From Cellulomonas sp. NS3 (lineage in GTDB: Bacteria > Actinomycetota > Actinomycetes > Actinomycetales > Cellulomonadaceae): DNA of 64,000 nucleotides. The notes beneath the pieces were generated by a model, which was not told the DNA's origin, did not search any database, and saw only the letters and a program-made list of their open reading frames with translations. Positions within the stretch are counted from its first letter, which is position 1. Every line of letters begins with the position of its first letter. The DNA lies in assembly GCF_024757985.1 (NCBI RefSeq), contig NZ_CP103289.1, forward strand, positions 3,534,001 through 3,598,000, in the 5' to 3' direction. The position numbers and the translations under genes are program-made. Positions 45,946 through 53,869 of this stretch are shown one piece after another.

Positions 45946-45951
45946 ATCGTA
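45946..45951 (-). promoter_or_regulatory. -10 box of leaderless metG
   Basis: TACGAT on the minus strand lies six bases before the metG ATG. The same TACGAT-N6-start layout is found at 55636 and 56814. Confidence 0.5.
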
Positions 45952-46035
45952 GGCGGGGGCCGTGCGGCGGGTCGTCGTGATTCACGCCGGCGCGTGCCCC
46001 GGCTCGTCCGGCGTCGGTGCCCCCTCAGCGGCACG

Positions 46036-46081
46036 CCGACGCCCCGCCGCACGACCGGGAGGGTCGGCGCCGGGGCGTCGG
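46036..46081 (-). terminator. Hairpin after the GH12 gene
   Basis: A 10-bp outer stem, CCGACGCCCC at 46036-46045 and GGGGCGTCGG at 46072-46081, encloses a second short stem with GACC/GGTC. It lies downstream of the endoglucanase stop and upstream of metG. No T-run is present. Confidence 0.6.
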
Positions 46082-46094
46082 TCGTCGAGCGCCG

Positions 46095-47240
46095 TCAGGT
46101 CGCCGTGCACCGCAGGGTCGGCGTGCCGGGCGACGCGCCGCTGACCTGGAAGCCGAACGTCGTCGAGGCGTTCGGTGCGAGCGAGCCGTTGTACGACTCG
46201 TTGCGGACCGTCTCGTTCGACCCGCTCTGCGTGAGCCGGCCGTTCCACAGGCTGCTGATCGTCTGGCCGTTCGGGTACGTCCACGTGACGGTCCAGCCGG
46301 AGATGGCCGACGACCCCGAGCTGCGCACCGTGACCGAGCCCTGCGAGCCGCCCTGCCACGAGTTGACCGTCGAGTACGTCGCCGTGCAGGCGCCCGCGCC
46401 CGTCGGCGGCGGGGTCGTCGGGGGCGGGGTCGTGGGCGGGGGCGTCGTCGGCGGCGGGGTGCTGCCACCCGTCGTCACCGAGAAGTTGTTCACGGCGAGC
46501 CCCGTCCCGCCGATCCACGGCTCGAAGCCGGCCTGGATGCTCGTCAGCCACCACGCGCTCGACCCCAGCCCGCGGCTGACCACGTCGTCCCAGAAGGTCT
46601 TGACGTTGAAGCTCAGGCTGGTCGTGGGCGTCGTCCGCACGTAGGAGATGACGTTCCAGCCGATGTTGCCGGACCACACCTCCCACGTCGCACCGTTGAG
46701 GTTCGCGGTGCCGACGCGCGAGCCGATCGGCTGGATCGAGCCCTGGCGGTTGAGCCAGATCATCAGCTCGGCACCGTTGTTCTGGCCGGTCGTCGACGTC
46801 GGCCGGCTCTGGTGGAACCAGATGTCGTACGCGGCGTTGTACGTGCCGCTGCTCGGGTAGCTCATGCTCACGCTGGTCGAGATGCCCGCGAACGCGGGGT
46901 CGCTCGCCTGGAGCCCGTTGGTCAGGATGTTGCCGCTCGTCGAGCAGACGCCGTAGTGGCAGCCGTAGTAGACGGTCGGGTACGACTTCGGGCTGCCGTT
47001 CGTGGGGTTGCTCCCGTCGGCCTGGGTGACCCGGAAGCCGGTCGCGGTCGTGTCGATGCACTGCGTCGCGCTGCTGCCCCAGCGGTTGTTGCCGACGATG
47101 TAGCGGCCGTTCTGGATCGGCGCGCTGCCGTACTGCTCGCAGATCACGGCGGCGGTCGCGGGTGCGGCCGCGACGAGCGCGGACACGCCGAGCCCGAGGC
47201 TCAGCGGGCCCGTCAGGAAGGTCGTGCGTAGGGATCTCAT
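46095..47240 (-). CDS. Secreted GH12 endo-beta-glucanase with C-terminal CBM2
   Basis: A 381-residue cellulase. The signal peptide covers about 1-30 (LVAAAPATAA). The GH12 domain (about 33-255) starts CEQYGSAPIQNGRYIVGNN and includes GAELMIWL, whose Glu is the expected nucleophile, and TSIQAGFEPWIGG, with the acid/base Glu. A TPPPTTPPPT linker (about 258-278) leads to a family 2 cellulose-binding module (about 281-381) with surface tryptophans in NSWQGG, SGWTVTWTYPNG and SSLWNG. The ATG has AAGGAG. It is monocistronic and hydrolyses beta-1,4-glucan. The linker and CBM are likely substrates for O-mannosylation; that is inference from cellulomonad cellulases. Confidence 0.95.
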   Translation of the reverse strand: MRSLRTTFLTGPLSLGLGVSALVAAAPATAAVICEQYGSAPIQNGRYIVGNNRWGSSATQCIDTTATGFRVTQADGSNPTNGSPKSYPTVYYGCHYGVCSTSGNILTNGLQASDPAFAGISTSVSMSYPSSGTYNAAYDIWFHQSRPTSTTGQNNGAELMIWLNRQGSIQPIGSRVGTANLNGATWEVWSGNIGWNVISYVRTTPTTSLSFNVKTFWDDVVSRGLGSSAWWLTSIQAGFEPWIGGTGLAVNNFSVTTGGSTPPPTTPPPTTPPPTTPPPTGAGACTATYSTVNSWQGGSQGSVTVRSSGSSAISGWTVTWTYPNGQTISSLWNGRLTQSGSNETVRNESYNGSLAPNASTTFGFQVSGASPGTPTLRCTAT

Positions 47241-47552
47241 GTCGCTCCTTGGTCCGTGCGCGGACGGCGAGGAAGGTGCGTGGCACCGCGGGGGTGCGGG
47301 CCGGCGGGCGGTCGACGGCGCGGCGCTGCGCCGGGGTGCCCTCGGCCATGCAAGCACCGCGCCGCCGCGGGCGCGCGACGCGAATCGATTCAGCATCGAG
47401 CAGCACCCGGACCGCCGAGACGTCCGCGTACGGGCGTCGCGGCTCCCCGCTCCTCTCGCGCGCCCGCCGGCCTGCCCGCCGCAGCGCACGAGGCCCGACT
47501 CGTCAGGAGCCCGCGCGTTGACGGGGACGGGGACGAGCGGGATCGTCGGGCC
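47241..47552. other. Divergent intergenic region before the GH12 gene (312 bp)
   Basis: No gene is seen. It contains a perfect GAATCGATTC palindrome at 47382-47391. GGATCGT six bases before the ATG at 47553 may be a weak -10 region. I see no cellobiose-type GGGAGCGCTCCC box here. Confidence 0.5.
47382..47391. promoter_or_regulatory. GAATCGATTC palindrome upstream of the cellulase gene
   Basis: A perfect 10-bp palindrome centred about 147 bp upstream of the GH12 start. Its form resembles LacI-family operators. It could equally be chance, as only one copy is present. Confidence 0.35.
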
Positions 47553-48221
47553 ATGCACTTCGTCCCGGACGACAGCGTCGTGCCCGCACTCCCGGCGTGG
47601 GCGGCCGGCCCGCCGGAGAACGAGGTGCCCGCCCCCGTCGCCGTGCACGCGGTGCTCGCGCGGACCGAGGACGTCGCGGTGGCGCTCGTCGGCGGGCACG
47701 TGTACTCCACGGGCGTCGAGCTCGACCTCGCGGTGCGCCGCCGCCGCGACGACCCTGCGGCGCTCGACCTCTTCTCCCTCGTGGAGGGTCACGGCCACCG
47801 GCACCGCGCGAACGCCGCGCCCGGCCGGCTGCTGCTCGGCGTCGAGCTCGCGGACGGGAGCGTCGCGACGAACGCGGGACCGGAGCCCGACCGCGACGAC
47901 GCTCCACGCCTCGGTGACCGTGGCGGTCGCGGCGGCGGCCGGAGCGTGGACAAGAAGCTGTGGCTGACGCCGGTGCCGCCCGACGGCGACGTCGTCGTGG
48001 TGTGCGCGTGCGAGGCGCTCGGCGTCCCCGAGACCCGGACCGTCATCCCGGCTGCGGTTCTCGCGGGAGCGCGGGACCGCGTCGTGACGCTCTGGCCGTC
48101 CGAGCCGCGCGTCGAGCACACCGAGCCGCCGCACGTGCCGCTCAGCCTGCCTGCGGGCGGGTGGTTCGAGCGCGTGCTCGGGCCGCAGGAGCGCCCGGGC
48201 GACCCCGGGTCCCGTGGCTAG
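47553..48221 (+). CDS. Hypothetical protein
   Basis: A 222-residue soluble protein of unknown family. It opens MHFVPDDSVVPALPAW, and HAVLARTEDVAVALVGGHVYSTGVELDLAVRRR suggests a beta-sandwich-like region; VDKKLWLTPVPPDGDVVVVCACEALGVPETRTVI follows. There is no signal peptide or membrane segment. Codon bias is that of a real gene. It diverges from the GH12 gene and is convergent with the SDR gene, ending in a short repeat that also holds the SDR stop. I cannot assign a function. Confidence 0.75.
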   Translation: MHFVPDDSVVPALPAWAAGPPENEVPAPVAVHAVLARTEDVAVALVGGHVYSTGVELDLAVRRRRDDPAALDLFSLVEGHGHRHRANAAPGRLLLGVELADGSVATNAGPEPDRDDAPRLGDRGGRGGGRSVDKKLWLTPVPPDGDVVVVCACEALGVPETRTVIPAAVLAGARDRVVTLWPSEPRVEHTEPPHVPLSLPAGGWFERVLGPQERPGDPGSRG

Positions 48222-48244
48222 GCGGGGCTAGGCGGGGCTAGGCG
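48218..48244. repeat. 10-bp tandem repeat holding both convergent stop codons
   Basis: CTAGGCGGGG is repeated twice and followed by a partial third copy. The first TAG ends the hypothetical gene on the plus strand, and CTA at 48238-48240 gives TAG for the SDR gene on the minus strand. Copy-number change would not alter either protein much. Confidence 0.7.
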
Positions 48245-49140
48245 ACAGAGCCCGGCGCCGCCCGCGGGAACGTGACGCCCGTGAGCTCCTCGGAGACGTC
48301 CCACAGCCGCCGCGCGAGCACGCGGTCCCGCGCCTTCGCGGACCGGCCGACGAGCGTCGGCGCCCCGCGCCCTTCGAGGAGGCCGCCGGGCCCGGCGTAG
48401 GAGTCGCCCGGCACGTCGGCGACGGCGGCGAGGAGCGTCGGCAGGGCACCCTGCTCCTCGCTCTGCGACATCAGCCGGCTCAGGGCGCGCTCGACGGCGT
48501 GCCGCGCACGGCTCCGCCCCGCGGACCGCAGCAGGTTCGTCGCCGCGAGGCCCGGGTGCGCCGCGGTCGCGATCACCGGGGAGCCGGCCTCGTCGAGGCG
48601 GCGCTGGAGCTCGGTGGTGAACAGCAGGTTGGCCAGCTTGGACTGCGCGTACGCGACCATCGGCCGGTACGGCTTGCGCTCCCACTGGAGGTCGGTGAAG
48701 TCGATCGACCCCATCCGGTGACCGTTGGAGGAGACGGTGACGACGCGCCCCCGGATGCGCGGCAGGAGCAGGTTGGTGAGCGCGAAGTGCCCCAGGTGGT
48801 TGGTGCCGAGCTGCAGCTCGAAGCCGTCGGCGGTCCGGGTGAGCGGCGGGATCATGACGCCCGCGTTGTTCACCAGCACGTCGACGTCCCCCGTGAGCTC
48901 GGCTGCGAACGCGCGCACCGAGGCGAGGTCCGCGAGGTCGAGCCGGCGCACCTCGACGTCACCGGTCATCTCCGTCGCCGCGCGGCGCCCCTTGTCGAGG
49001 TCGCGCACGGCGAGGACGACGTGGGCGCCGCGCTCGGCGAGCACCTGCGCCGTCACCCGGCCGATGCCGCTGTTGGCGCCCGTGACGACGACGGTGCGCC
49101 CGGCCATGGCGGGGACGTCCGCCGCGGAGAATGTTGTCAT
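48238..49140 (-). CDS. Short-chain dehydrogenase/reductase
   Basis: A 300-residue NAD(P)-dependent oxidoreductase. The cofactor motif TGANSGIG is at 20-27, NNAGV follows, and the active site YAQSKLANL (Tyr and Lys) is at about 161-169. The layout resembles WW-domain oxidoreductase/retinol-dehydrogenase-like SDRs often annotated in actinobacteria. It diverges from a TetR gene across a 63-bp gap with two inverted repeats, so the TetR protein probably controls it. TACTAT seven bases before the ATG suggests a leaderless start. Substrate unknown. Confidence 0.9.
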   Translation of the reverse strand: MTTFSAADVPAMAGRTVVVTGANSGIGRVTAQVLAERGAHVVLAVRDLDKGRRAATEMTGDVEVRRLDLADLASVRAFAAELTGDVDVLVNNAGVMIPPLTRTADGFELQLGTNHLGHFALTNLLLPRIRGRVVTVSSNGHRMGSIDFTDLQWERKPYRPMVAYAQSKLANLLFTTELQRRLDEAGSPVIATAAHPGLAATNLLRSAGRSRARHAVERALSRLMSQSEEQGALPTLLAAVADVPGDSYAGPGGLLEGRGAPTLVGRSAKARDRVLARRLWDVSEELTGVTFPRAAPGSVA

Positions 49141-49203
49141 GTGCAACATAGTAGGCAGCGACCACAATGTCGTCAACGACAACATGGGCGGTAGGCTCGG
49201 TGC
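49131..49203. promoter_or_regulatory. Divergent SDR/TetR promoter region with two operators
   Basis: ATGTTGTCATGTGCAACAT at 49131-49149 and ATGTCGTCAACGACAACAT at 49167-49185 are both 19-bp imperfect inverted repeats with related half-sites. The first covers the SDR start codon and touches its -10 (TACTAT, 49148-49153). The second lies just before TAGGCT (49192-49197), the -10 six bases before the TetR GTG. Binding of the TetR protein to both would repress both genes. Confidence 0.65.
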
Positions 49204-49833
49204 GTGCCCGAGACGACCGACGAGCGCCGCTACCACCACGGCAACCTGCGCACCGCCCTGCTCGACGCGGCCGAGCAGCGCCTCCGCGAGACGAGCCCCG
49301 ACCAGGTGACGCTGCGCGACCTGGCCCGCGAGATCGGCGTCAGCCACGGCGCGCCGCGCCGACACTTCGCGAACCGGCAGGCGCTGCTCGACGCGCTCGC
49401 GGAGGCCGGGTTCGCCCGGCTCGACACCGCGCTGCGTGGCGCCGTAGCGGACGCCGGCGCCGACTTCCCCCGACGCCTGCGCGCCGCCATGACCGCCTAC
49501 GTGCGCTTCGCGACCGAGAACGCCGCGCTGCTCGAGCTCATGTACACGAGCAAGCACCGGGCCGGCGCCGAGCGGATCGTCGAGGCCGCCACGGCCCCGT
49601 TCACGCTCATGCACGGGCTGGTCGTCGAGGGCCAGGAGCTCGGCGCACTGCCCGCGGGCGACCCCGAGCAGACCGGCCTCGTCGTGTTCGCGACGCTCCA
49701 GGGCATCGCGTCGATGATCAACGGCAGCCTGGTGCGGCCCGAGCTGCTCGACGGGCTCGTGGAGACGGCCGTCGAGCAGCTGCTGGGCGGCGCCCGCCCG
49801 GGCCAGGCGGCCGGGCGCAGCGCTCCGAGCTAG
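49204..49833 (+). CDS. TetR-family repressor of the divergent SDR gene
   Basis: A 209-residue regulator. Its N-terminus RRYHHGNLRTALLDAAEQRL and the HTH TLRDLAREIGVSHGAPRRHFANRQALLDAL are typical of the YHHGNL group of TetR proteins; the C-terminal domain is the TetR_C type with FATLQGIASMINGSL. The GTG at 49204 follows a -10 box by six bases. Two palindromes in the shared promoter region are probable binding sites. The end overlaps the convergent sugar-dehydrogenase stop within CTAG. Confidence 0.92.
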   Translation: MPETTDERRYHHGNLRTALLDAAEQRLRETSPDQVTLRDLAREIGVSHGAPRRHFANRQALLDALAEAGFARLDTALRGAVADAGADFPRRLRAAMTAYVRFATENAALLELMYTSKHRAGAERIVEAATAPFTLMHGLVVEGQELGALPAGDPEQTGLVVFATLQGIASMINGSLVRPELLDGLVETAVEQLLGGARPGQAAGRSAPS

Positions 49834-51068
49834 GCGGCCGGCGCCACCGTCACGCGCAGGACGCGGTCGTCGCCGTCGCGCACCCGCCCGCGGCCGTCGG
49901 TGTTGCCGGTGACGACCCACAGCGAGCCGTCCGGGGCGACCTCGACCGCCCGCAGGCGCCCGTGCTCGCCGTCGAGCAGCGCCTGCGGCTCCCCCACGCC
50001 GTCGGCCCGCAGCGGCACGCGCCACAGCCGCTCGCCGCGCAGGCCCGCGAGGTAGACGCCTTCGTCGGTCACGGCGAGCCCGCTCGGCGACGCGTCCGAC
50101 GTCGCCCACGTCGCGACCGGCGCGACGAAGCCCTCGTCCTCGCCCCCGGCGCCCTCGACGACGGGCCAGCCGTAGCTGCTGCCGGGCGTCAGCACGTTGA
50201 GCTCGTCCCACGTCTCCTGACCGAACTCCGAGGCGAACATCCGGCCGTCCGCCGCCCAGCCGATGCCCTGCACGTTGCGGTGCCCGAGCGTCCACACCGG
50301 GGAGCCCGGGAACGGGTTGCCCGGGGCCGGCTCGCCGACGGCGGTGACCCGCAGCACCTTGCCGCCGAGGCTCTCGCGGTCCTGCGCGAGCGACGTGTCG
50401 TACGTGTCGCCGGTCGTGACGTAGAGGAACCCGTCGGGGCCGACCTCGAGACGCCCGCCGTTGTGGTTCTGGCCCTTGGGGATGCCCGTGAGGACCTCGG
50501 TGACCTCGCCGAGCGTCGTGCCGTCGAGCTCCGCGGTCAGCACCCGGTTGTCGCGCTCGGACGTGAGGTACACGGCGACGGTCGTCGCGCCCCTGCCCGC
50601 GCCCGCGCCGTCCGACGCACCCTCGGCGGGCAGGACCGCGACGCCGAGCAGCCCGCCCTCGCCCTGCGCGTCGGTCGCCGCCGCGACGGCCTCGGCACCC
50701 GGCCCGACGACGTGCGTCACGTCGCCCGCCGGGTCGACGACGACGAGCCGTCCCGCGTCGCGCAGCGTCACGAGCGCGCGGCCGTCGGGCAGGAAGTCCA
50801 GGCCCCACGGGACGTCGAGCCCGGTCGCGACCTCCTCGACCGCGGTCACGTCGACCGTGGGGACCTCCGCGAGGGGGGCGCCCGTGCCGGTCGTCGCGGG
50901 CGTGGGGGCCGTGGACGACCCCGGGCTCAGTCCCGGCGTCGCCGCCCCGCCGCCCGCGTCGGACGTCGTGCACCCGGCGAGCAGCAGCGCACCCACCGCG
51001 AGCGCCGACGCACCGCGCCGCGCCACCGCCGGGACCGCCCGAGCGCCCTGCCGCCTCTGCTCACCCAT
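49830..51068 (-). CDS. PQQ-dependent sugar dehydrogenase-like lipoprotein
   Basis: A 412-residue lipoprotein. The signal ends in the lipobox LLLAGC (Cys near 32). After a Thr/Pro/Gly spacer, a six-bladed propeller of the glucose/sorbosone dehydrogenase family follows: VPWGLDFLPDGRALVTLRD, GEGGLLGVAVLP, GQNHNGGRLEVGPDGFLYVTTGD, GHRNVQGIGWAADGRMFASEFG and GSSYGWPVVEG. It would oxidise a sugar in the cell envelope with PQQ or remain a non-catalytic propeller; PQQ genes are not in the window. The start is ATG 51068. Convergent with the TetR gene. Confidence 0.88.
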   Translation of the reverse strand: MGEQRRQGARAVPAVARRGASALAVGALLLAGCTTSDAGGGAATPGLSPGSSTAPTPATTGTGAPLAEVPTVDVTAVEEVATGLDVPWGLDFLPDGRALVTLRDAGRLVVVDPAGDVTHVVGPGAEAVAAATDAQGEGGLLGVAVLPAEGASDGAGAGRGATTVAVYLTSERDNRVLTAELDGTTLGEVTEVLTGIPKGQNHNGGRLEVGPDGFLYVTTGDTYDTSLAQDRESLGGKVLRVTAVGEPAPGNPFPGSPVWTLGHRNVQGIGWAADGRMFASEFGQETWDELNVLTPGSSYGWPVVEGAGGEDEGFVAPVATWATSDASPSGLAVTDEGVYLAGLRGERLWRVPLRADGVGEPQALLDGEHGRLRAVEVAPDGSLWVVTGNTDGRGRVRDGDDRVLRVTVAPAA

Positions 51069-51155
51069 GCCGACAGCCTCGCGGTCCGGGCCGCCCCGCG
51101 CCTCCCGACGCCCGGCTCGGCGCCGCGTCACCGCAGCCGCATCACCGCAGCCGCG

Positions 51156-52340
51156 TCAGCCCAGCCGCGTCAGCCCGCGCCGCAGCCCGCGCACGGCCTG
51201 CGCGATCCGCTGCTCGTTCTCGATGAGCGCGAACCGCACGTGTCGGTCGCCCCCGGGCCCGAACCCGACGCCCGGCGACACCGCGACGTCGCACTCCCGC
51301 ACCAGGTGCTGCGCGAACTCGATCGAGCCCATGTCGGCGTACTGCTCGGGGATCCGCGCCCAGGCGAACATCGTGCCGCGCGGCTTGAGGATGTCCCACC
51401 CGATGCGCGTGAGGCCGTCGTAGAGCGCGTTGCGCCGCGACTCGTAGACCGTGTTGAGCTCGATCGGGTAGTCCGCGGCCTCGTTGAGCGTCACGGTCGC
51501 GGCGATCTGGATCGGCTGGAACGTGCCGTAGTCGAGGTAGCTCTTGAGCTTGGCGAGCGCGCCCACGACGTCCGGGCGCCCGACGAGGAACGCGACGCGC
51601 CAGCCGGCCATCGAGAACGACTTCGTCATCGAGTACAGCTCGACCGCGACCTCCTTGGCGCCCTCGCACTGCAGGATCGACGGCGGCGTCCACCCGTCGA
51701 AGCACATGTCGGCGTACGCGAGGTCGTGCACGAGCACCACGTCGCGCTCGCGCGCCCAGTTGACGAGCCGCTGCAGGTCGGGCAGGTCCACGGTCGTCGT
51801 CGTGGGGTTGTGCGGGAACGAGAGCACGACGACGCGCGGCTTGGGCCAGCCGAGCTCCCACGCCTCCATCACGCGGTCGATGTACCCGGCACCGTCGTCG
51901 CCGTCGCCGATGGGGACCTGCCGCGCGTCGGCCCCCGCGAAGTACGGGCCCCAGATGTGGATCGGGTAGCTCGGCGTCGGCACGATCGCGGCGTCGCCCG
52001 GCTGCAGCAGCACCCACATGAGGTGGCTGAACCCCTCCTTGGCACCGATCGTCGAGATGATCTCGGTCTCCGGGTCCAGGCTCACGCCGAAGCGCCGCTG
52101 GTAGAGGTCGGCGACCGCCTGGCGCAGCTTGGGGATGCCGCGCGACGAGGAGTACCGGTGGTTGCGCGTGTTCTGGGCCGCCTCCGCGAGCTTGTCGACG
52201 GCGACCTGCGGGCTCGGCAGGTCGGGGTTGCCGAAGCCGAGGTCGATCACGTCGTGGCCGGCGCGGCGGGCCTCGAGCTTGAGCGAGTCGATGATCGTGA
52301 ACACGTAGGGCGGCAGGCCCGGGATGCGACGGAACTCCAT
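51156..52340 (-). CDS. Class I/II PLP-dependent aminotransferase (alanine transaminase-like)
   Basis: A 394-residue fold-type I transaminase. It has IDLGFGNPDLPSP, HRYSSSRGIPKLRQAVADLY, VLSFPHNPTTTTVDL and the PLP lysine in YSMTKSFSMAGWR near 242. The Arg that binds the substrate carboxylate is in the C-terminal GGDRHVRFALIENEQRI. It resembles AlaC/AlaT-type alanine transaminases and LL-diaminopimelate aminotransferases. TAGCGT six bases before the ATG suggests a leaderless start. It diverges from the nicotinamidase gene. The exact substrate is not shown. Confidence 0.9.
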   Translation of the reverse strand: MEFRRIPGLPPYVFTIIDSLKLEARRAGHDVIDLGFGNPDLPSPQVAVDKLAEAAQNTRNHRYSSSRGIPKLRQAVADLYQRRFGVSLDPETEIISTIGAKEGFSHLMWVLLQPGDAAIVPTPSYPIHIWGPYFAGADARQVPIGDGDDGAGYIDRVMEAWELGWPKPRVVVLSFPHNPTTTTVDLPDLQRLVNWARERDVVLVHDLAYADMCFDGWTPPSILQCEGAKEVAVELYSMTKSFSMAGWRVAFLVGRPDVVGALAKLKSYLDYGTFQPIQIAATVTLNEAADYPIELNTVYESRRNALYDGLTRIGWDILKPRGTMFAWARIPEQYADMGSIEFAQHLVRECDVAVSPGVGFGPGGDRHVRFALIENEQRIAQAVRGLRRGLTRLG

Positions 52341-52346
52341 GGACCG

Positions 52347-52352
52347 ACGCTA
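52347..52352 (-). promoter_or_regulatory. -10 box of the leaderless aminotransferase gene
   Basis: TAGCGT on the minus strand lies six bases before the ATG at 52340, the same layout as metG and the mannosyltransferase gene. Confidence 0.45.
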
Positions 52353-52434
52353 GTGCCCACGTGCGGGGACGCACCCGGTCCGCCACGCTGCGAGACTCGG
52401 GGCGCAGGGCCGCCCGCACGACTGGAGGAGCACC

Positions 52435-53124
52435 GTGACGCAGCAGGACCCGCAGGCACCGCCGACGCGGATCAGCGCCCCCGCCGGGCCGCGCGCCGAG
52501 ACCGCCACCGCTCCCGGAGCCGCGCCCCGGGTCGCAGACCCCGGCGCCGGACCCGTGCGCGCACTCCTCGTGGTCGACGTCCAGCCGACGTTCTGCGAGG
52601 GCGGGTCGCTCCCGGTCGAGGGCGGCAACGCCGTCGCCGCGGCGATCGCGCGCTACGTCGAGGTGCACCGCGACCGCTACCCGCTGGTCGTCACGACCCA
52701 GGACTGGCACGTCGACCCGGGCGCGCACTTCAGCGACACCCCCGACTTCGTCGACACCTGGCCGCCGCACGGCGTGGCGGGCACGGCCGAGGCCGCGATC
52801 CACCCCGCGCTCGCCGCGATGCTCCCCGACCTGAGCGTCCGGAAGGGCGCGTACGCCGCCGCCTACTCGGGCTTCGAGGGCGTCGACGCCGACGGGCGCC
52901 CGCTCGCGGACCTGCTCCGCGAGGGCGGGGTGACCGACGTCGACGTCGTCGGGATCGCCGAGTCGCACTGCGTGCGCGCGACGGCGCTCGACGCGCACGC
53001 CCTCGGGCTGCGGACGCGCGTGCTGACCGACCTGACCGTGCCGGTGACCCCGGAGCTCGGCGAGCGGGCGCGCGCGGAGCTGGCCGCGACCGGCGTCGAG
53101 CTCGTCGCGTCGTACGACGCGTGA
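52435..53124 (+). CDS. pncA: Nicotinamidase / isochorismatase-family hydrolase
   Basis: A 229-residue cysteine hydrolase that likely turns nicotinamide to nicotinate in NAD salvage. The catalytic triad is visible as Asp48 (LLVVDVQPTFCEGG), Lys137 (VRKGAYAAAYSGFEG) and Cys179 (IAESHCVRATALD). The metal-binding part is QDWHVDPGAHF. The first 40 residues are an Ala/Pro-rich extension not needed for the fold. The GTG start has GGAGGAG. The gene overlaps the DUF402 gene by four bases. The symbol is by family. Confidence 0.88.
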   Translation: MTQQDPQAPPTRISAPAGPRAETATAPGAAPRVADPGAGPVRALLVVDVQPTFCEGGSLPVEGGNAVAAAIARYVEVHRDRYPLVVTTQDWHVDPGAHFSDTPDFVDTWPPHGVAGTAEAAIHPALAAMLPDLSVRKGAYAAAYSGFEGVDADGRPLADLLREGGVTDVDVVGIAESHCVRATALDAHALGLRTRVLTDLTVPVTPELGERARAELAATGVELVASYDA

Positions 53125-53852
53125 ACGCGCCCCGACCGGTGCCCGGCGCCGACGCCGACGTCCCTGCGGAGGCCCGTGCGCTCTACCCTGCCGTCCCGGG
53201 CGCGACACCCGTCGACGGCCGCGGCCCGCACTGGACCGCGGGCGACGTCGTGTTCTGGCGCGAGTCCCCCCATCGCGGCCACCCCGTCCGGGTCGTGCGG
53301 GACGACGAACGCGGACTCGTCGCGTGGCTGCCGCGCGGCTCCGAGTCCGTCGTCGCCCGGCTGCCCGACGGCCGGGACGTGCGCGCGGTGCGGCCCTCGG
53401 AGCGCGACCCGTGCACCGAGGTCCCCACCCGGAGGCGGTGGCAGGGTGCGGGTCAGGTGCGGGTGGCGCCGACGGGCGCCCCCTGGTCGCTCTGGTTCTT
53501 CACGGGCGACGACGGCGGGTGGACCGGTGTCTACGTCAACGTGGAGCTGCCGCACCGGCGCGGCGCGCGGACCACCGTGACCCACGACCTGGTGCTCGAC
53601 CTCCTGGTCCACCCGGACGGGTCGTGGCAGTACAAGGACGAGGACGAGCTGGCCGACCTGGAGGGCGCGGGGACGATCTCGCCGGCGTTCGCGTCCTGGG
53701 TGCGTGCGCAGGGCGCCGCTGCCGCGGAGCTCGTCGAGCGCCGGGGCTGGCCGCTCGACGAGGGGTGGGAGTCGTGGCGCCCACCGACCGGGTGGGACGA
53801 GCCCTTGCCGCTGCCCGACGACGTCCGGTACGCGGCGGACGAGCTCGGCTGA
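53121..53852 (+). CDS. DUF402 domain protein
   Basis: A 243-residue soluble protein with a DUF402 (FAU-1-like) barrel. The conserved parts are PWSLWFFTGDDGGWTGVYVNVELP, TVTHDLVLDLLVHPDGSWQYKDEDELADLE and ISPAFASWVRAQG. DUF402 proteins have been linked to RNA binding or nucleoside phosphatase activity; this one is not characterised. It starts with GTG overlapping the nicotinamidase stop (GTGA), so it is co-translated. A short GC-rich gap separates it from the convergent ABC gene. Confidence 0.85.
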   Translation: MNAPRPVPGADADVPAEARALYPAVPGATPVDGRGPHWTAGDVVFWRESPHRGHPVRVVRDDERGLVAWLPRGSESVVARLPDGRDVRAVRPSERDPCTEVPTRRRWQGAGQVRVAPTGAPWSLWFFTGDDGGWTGVYVNVELPHRRGARTTVTHDLVLDLLVHPDGSWQYKDEDELADLEGAGTISPAFASWVRAQGAAAAELVERRGWPLDEGWESWRPPTGWDEPLPLPDDVRYAADELG

Positions 53853-53869
53853 CCCCGCCCGGGGGCGGC

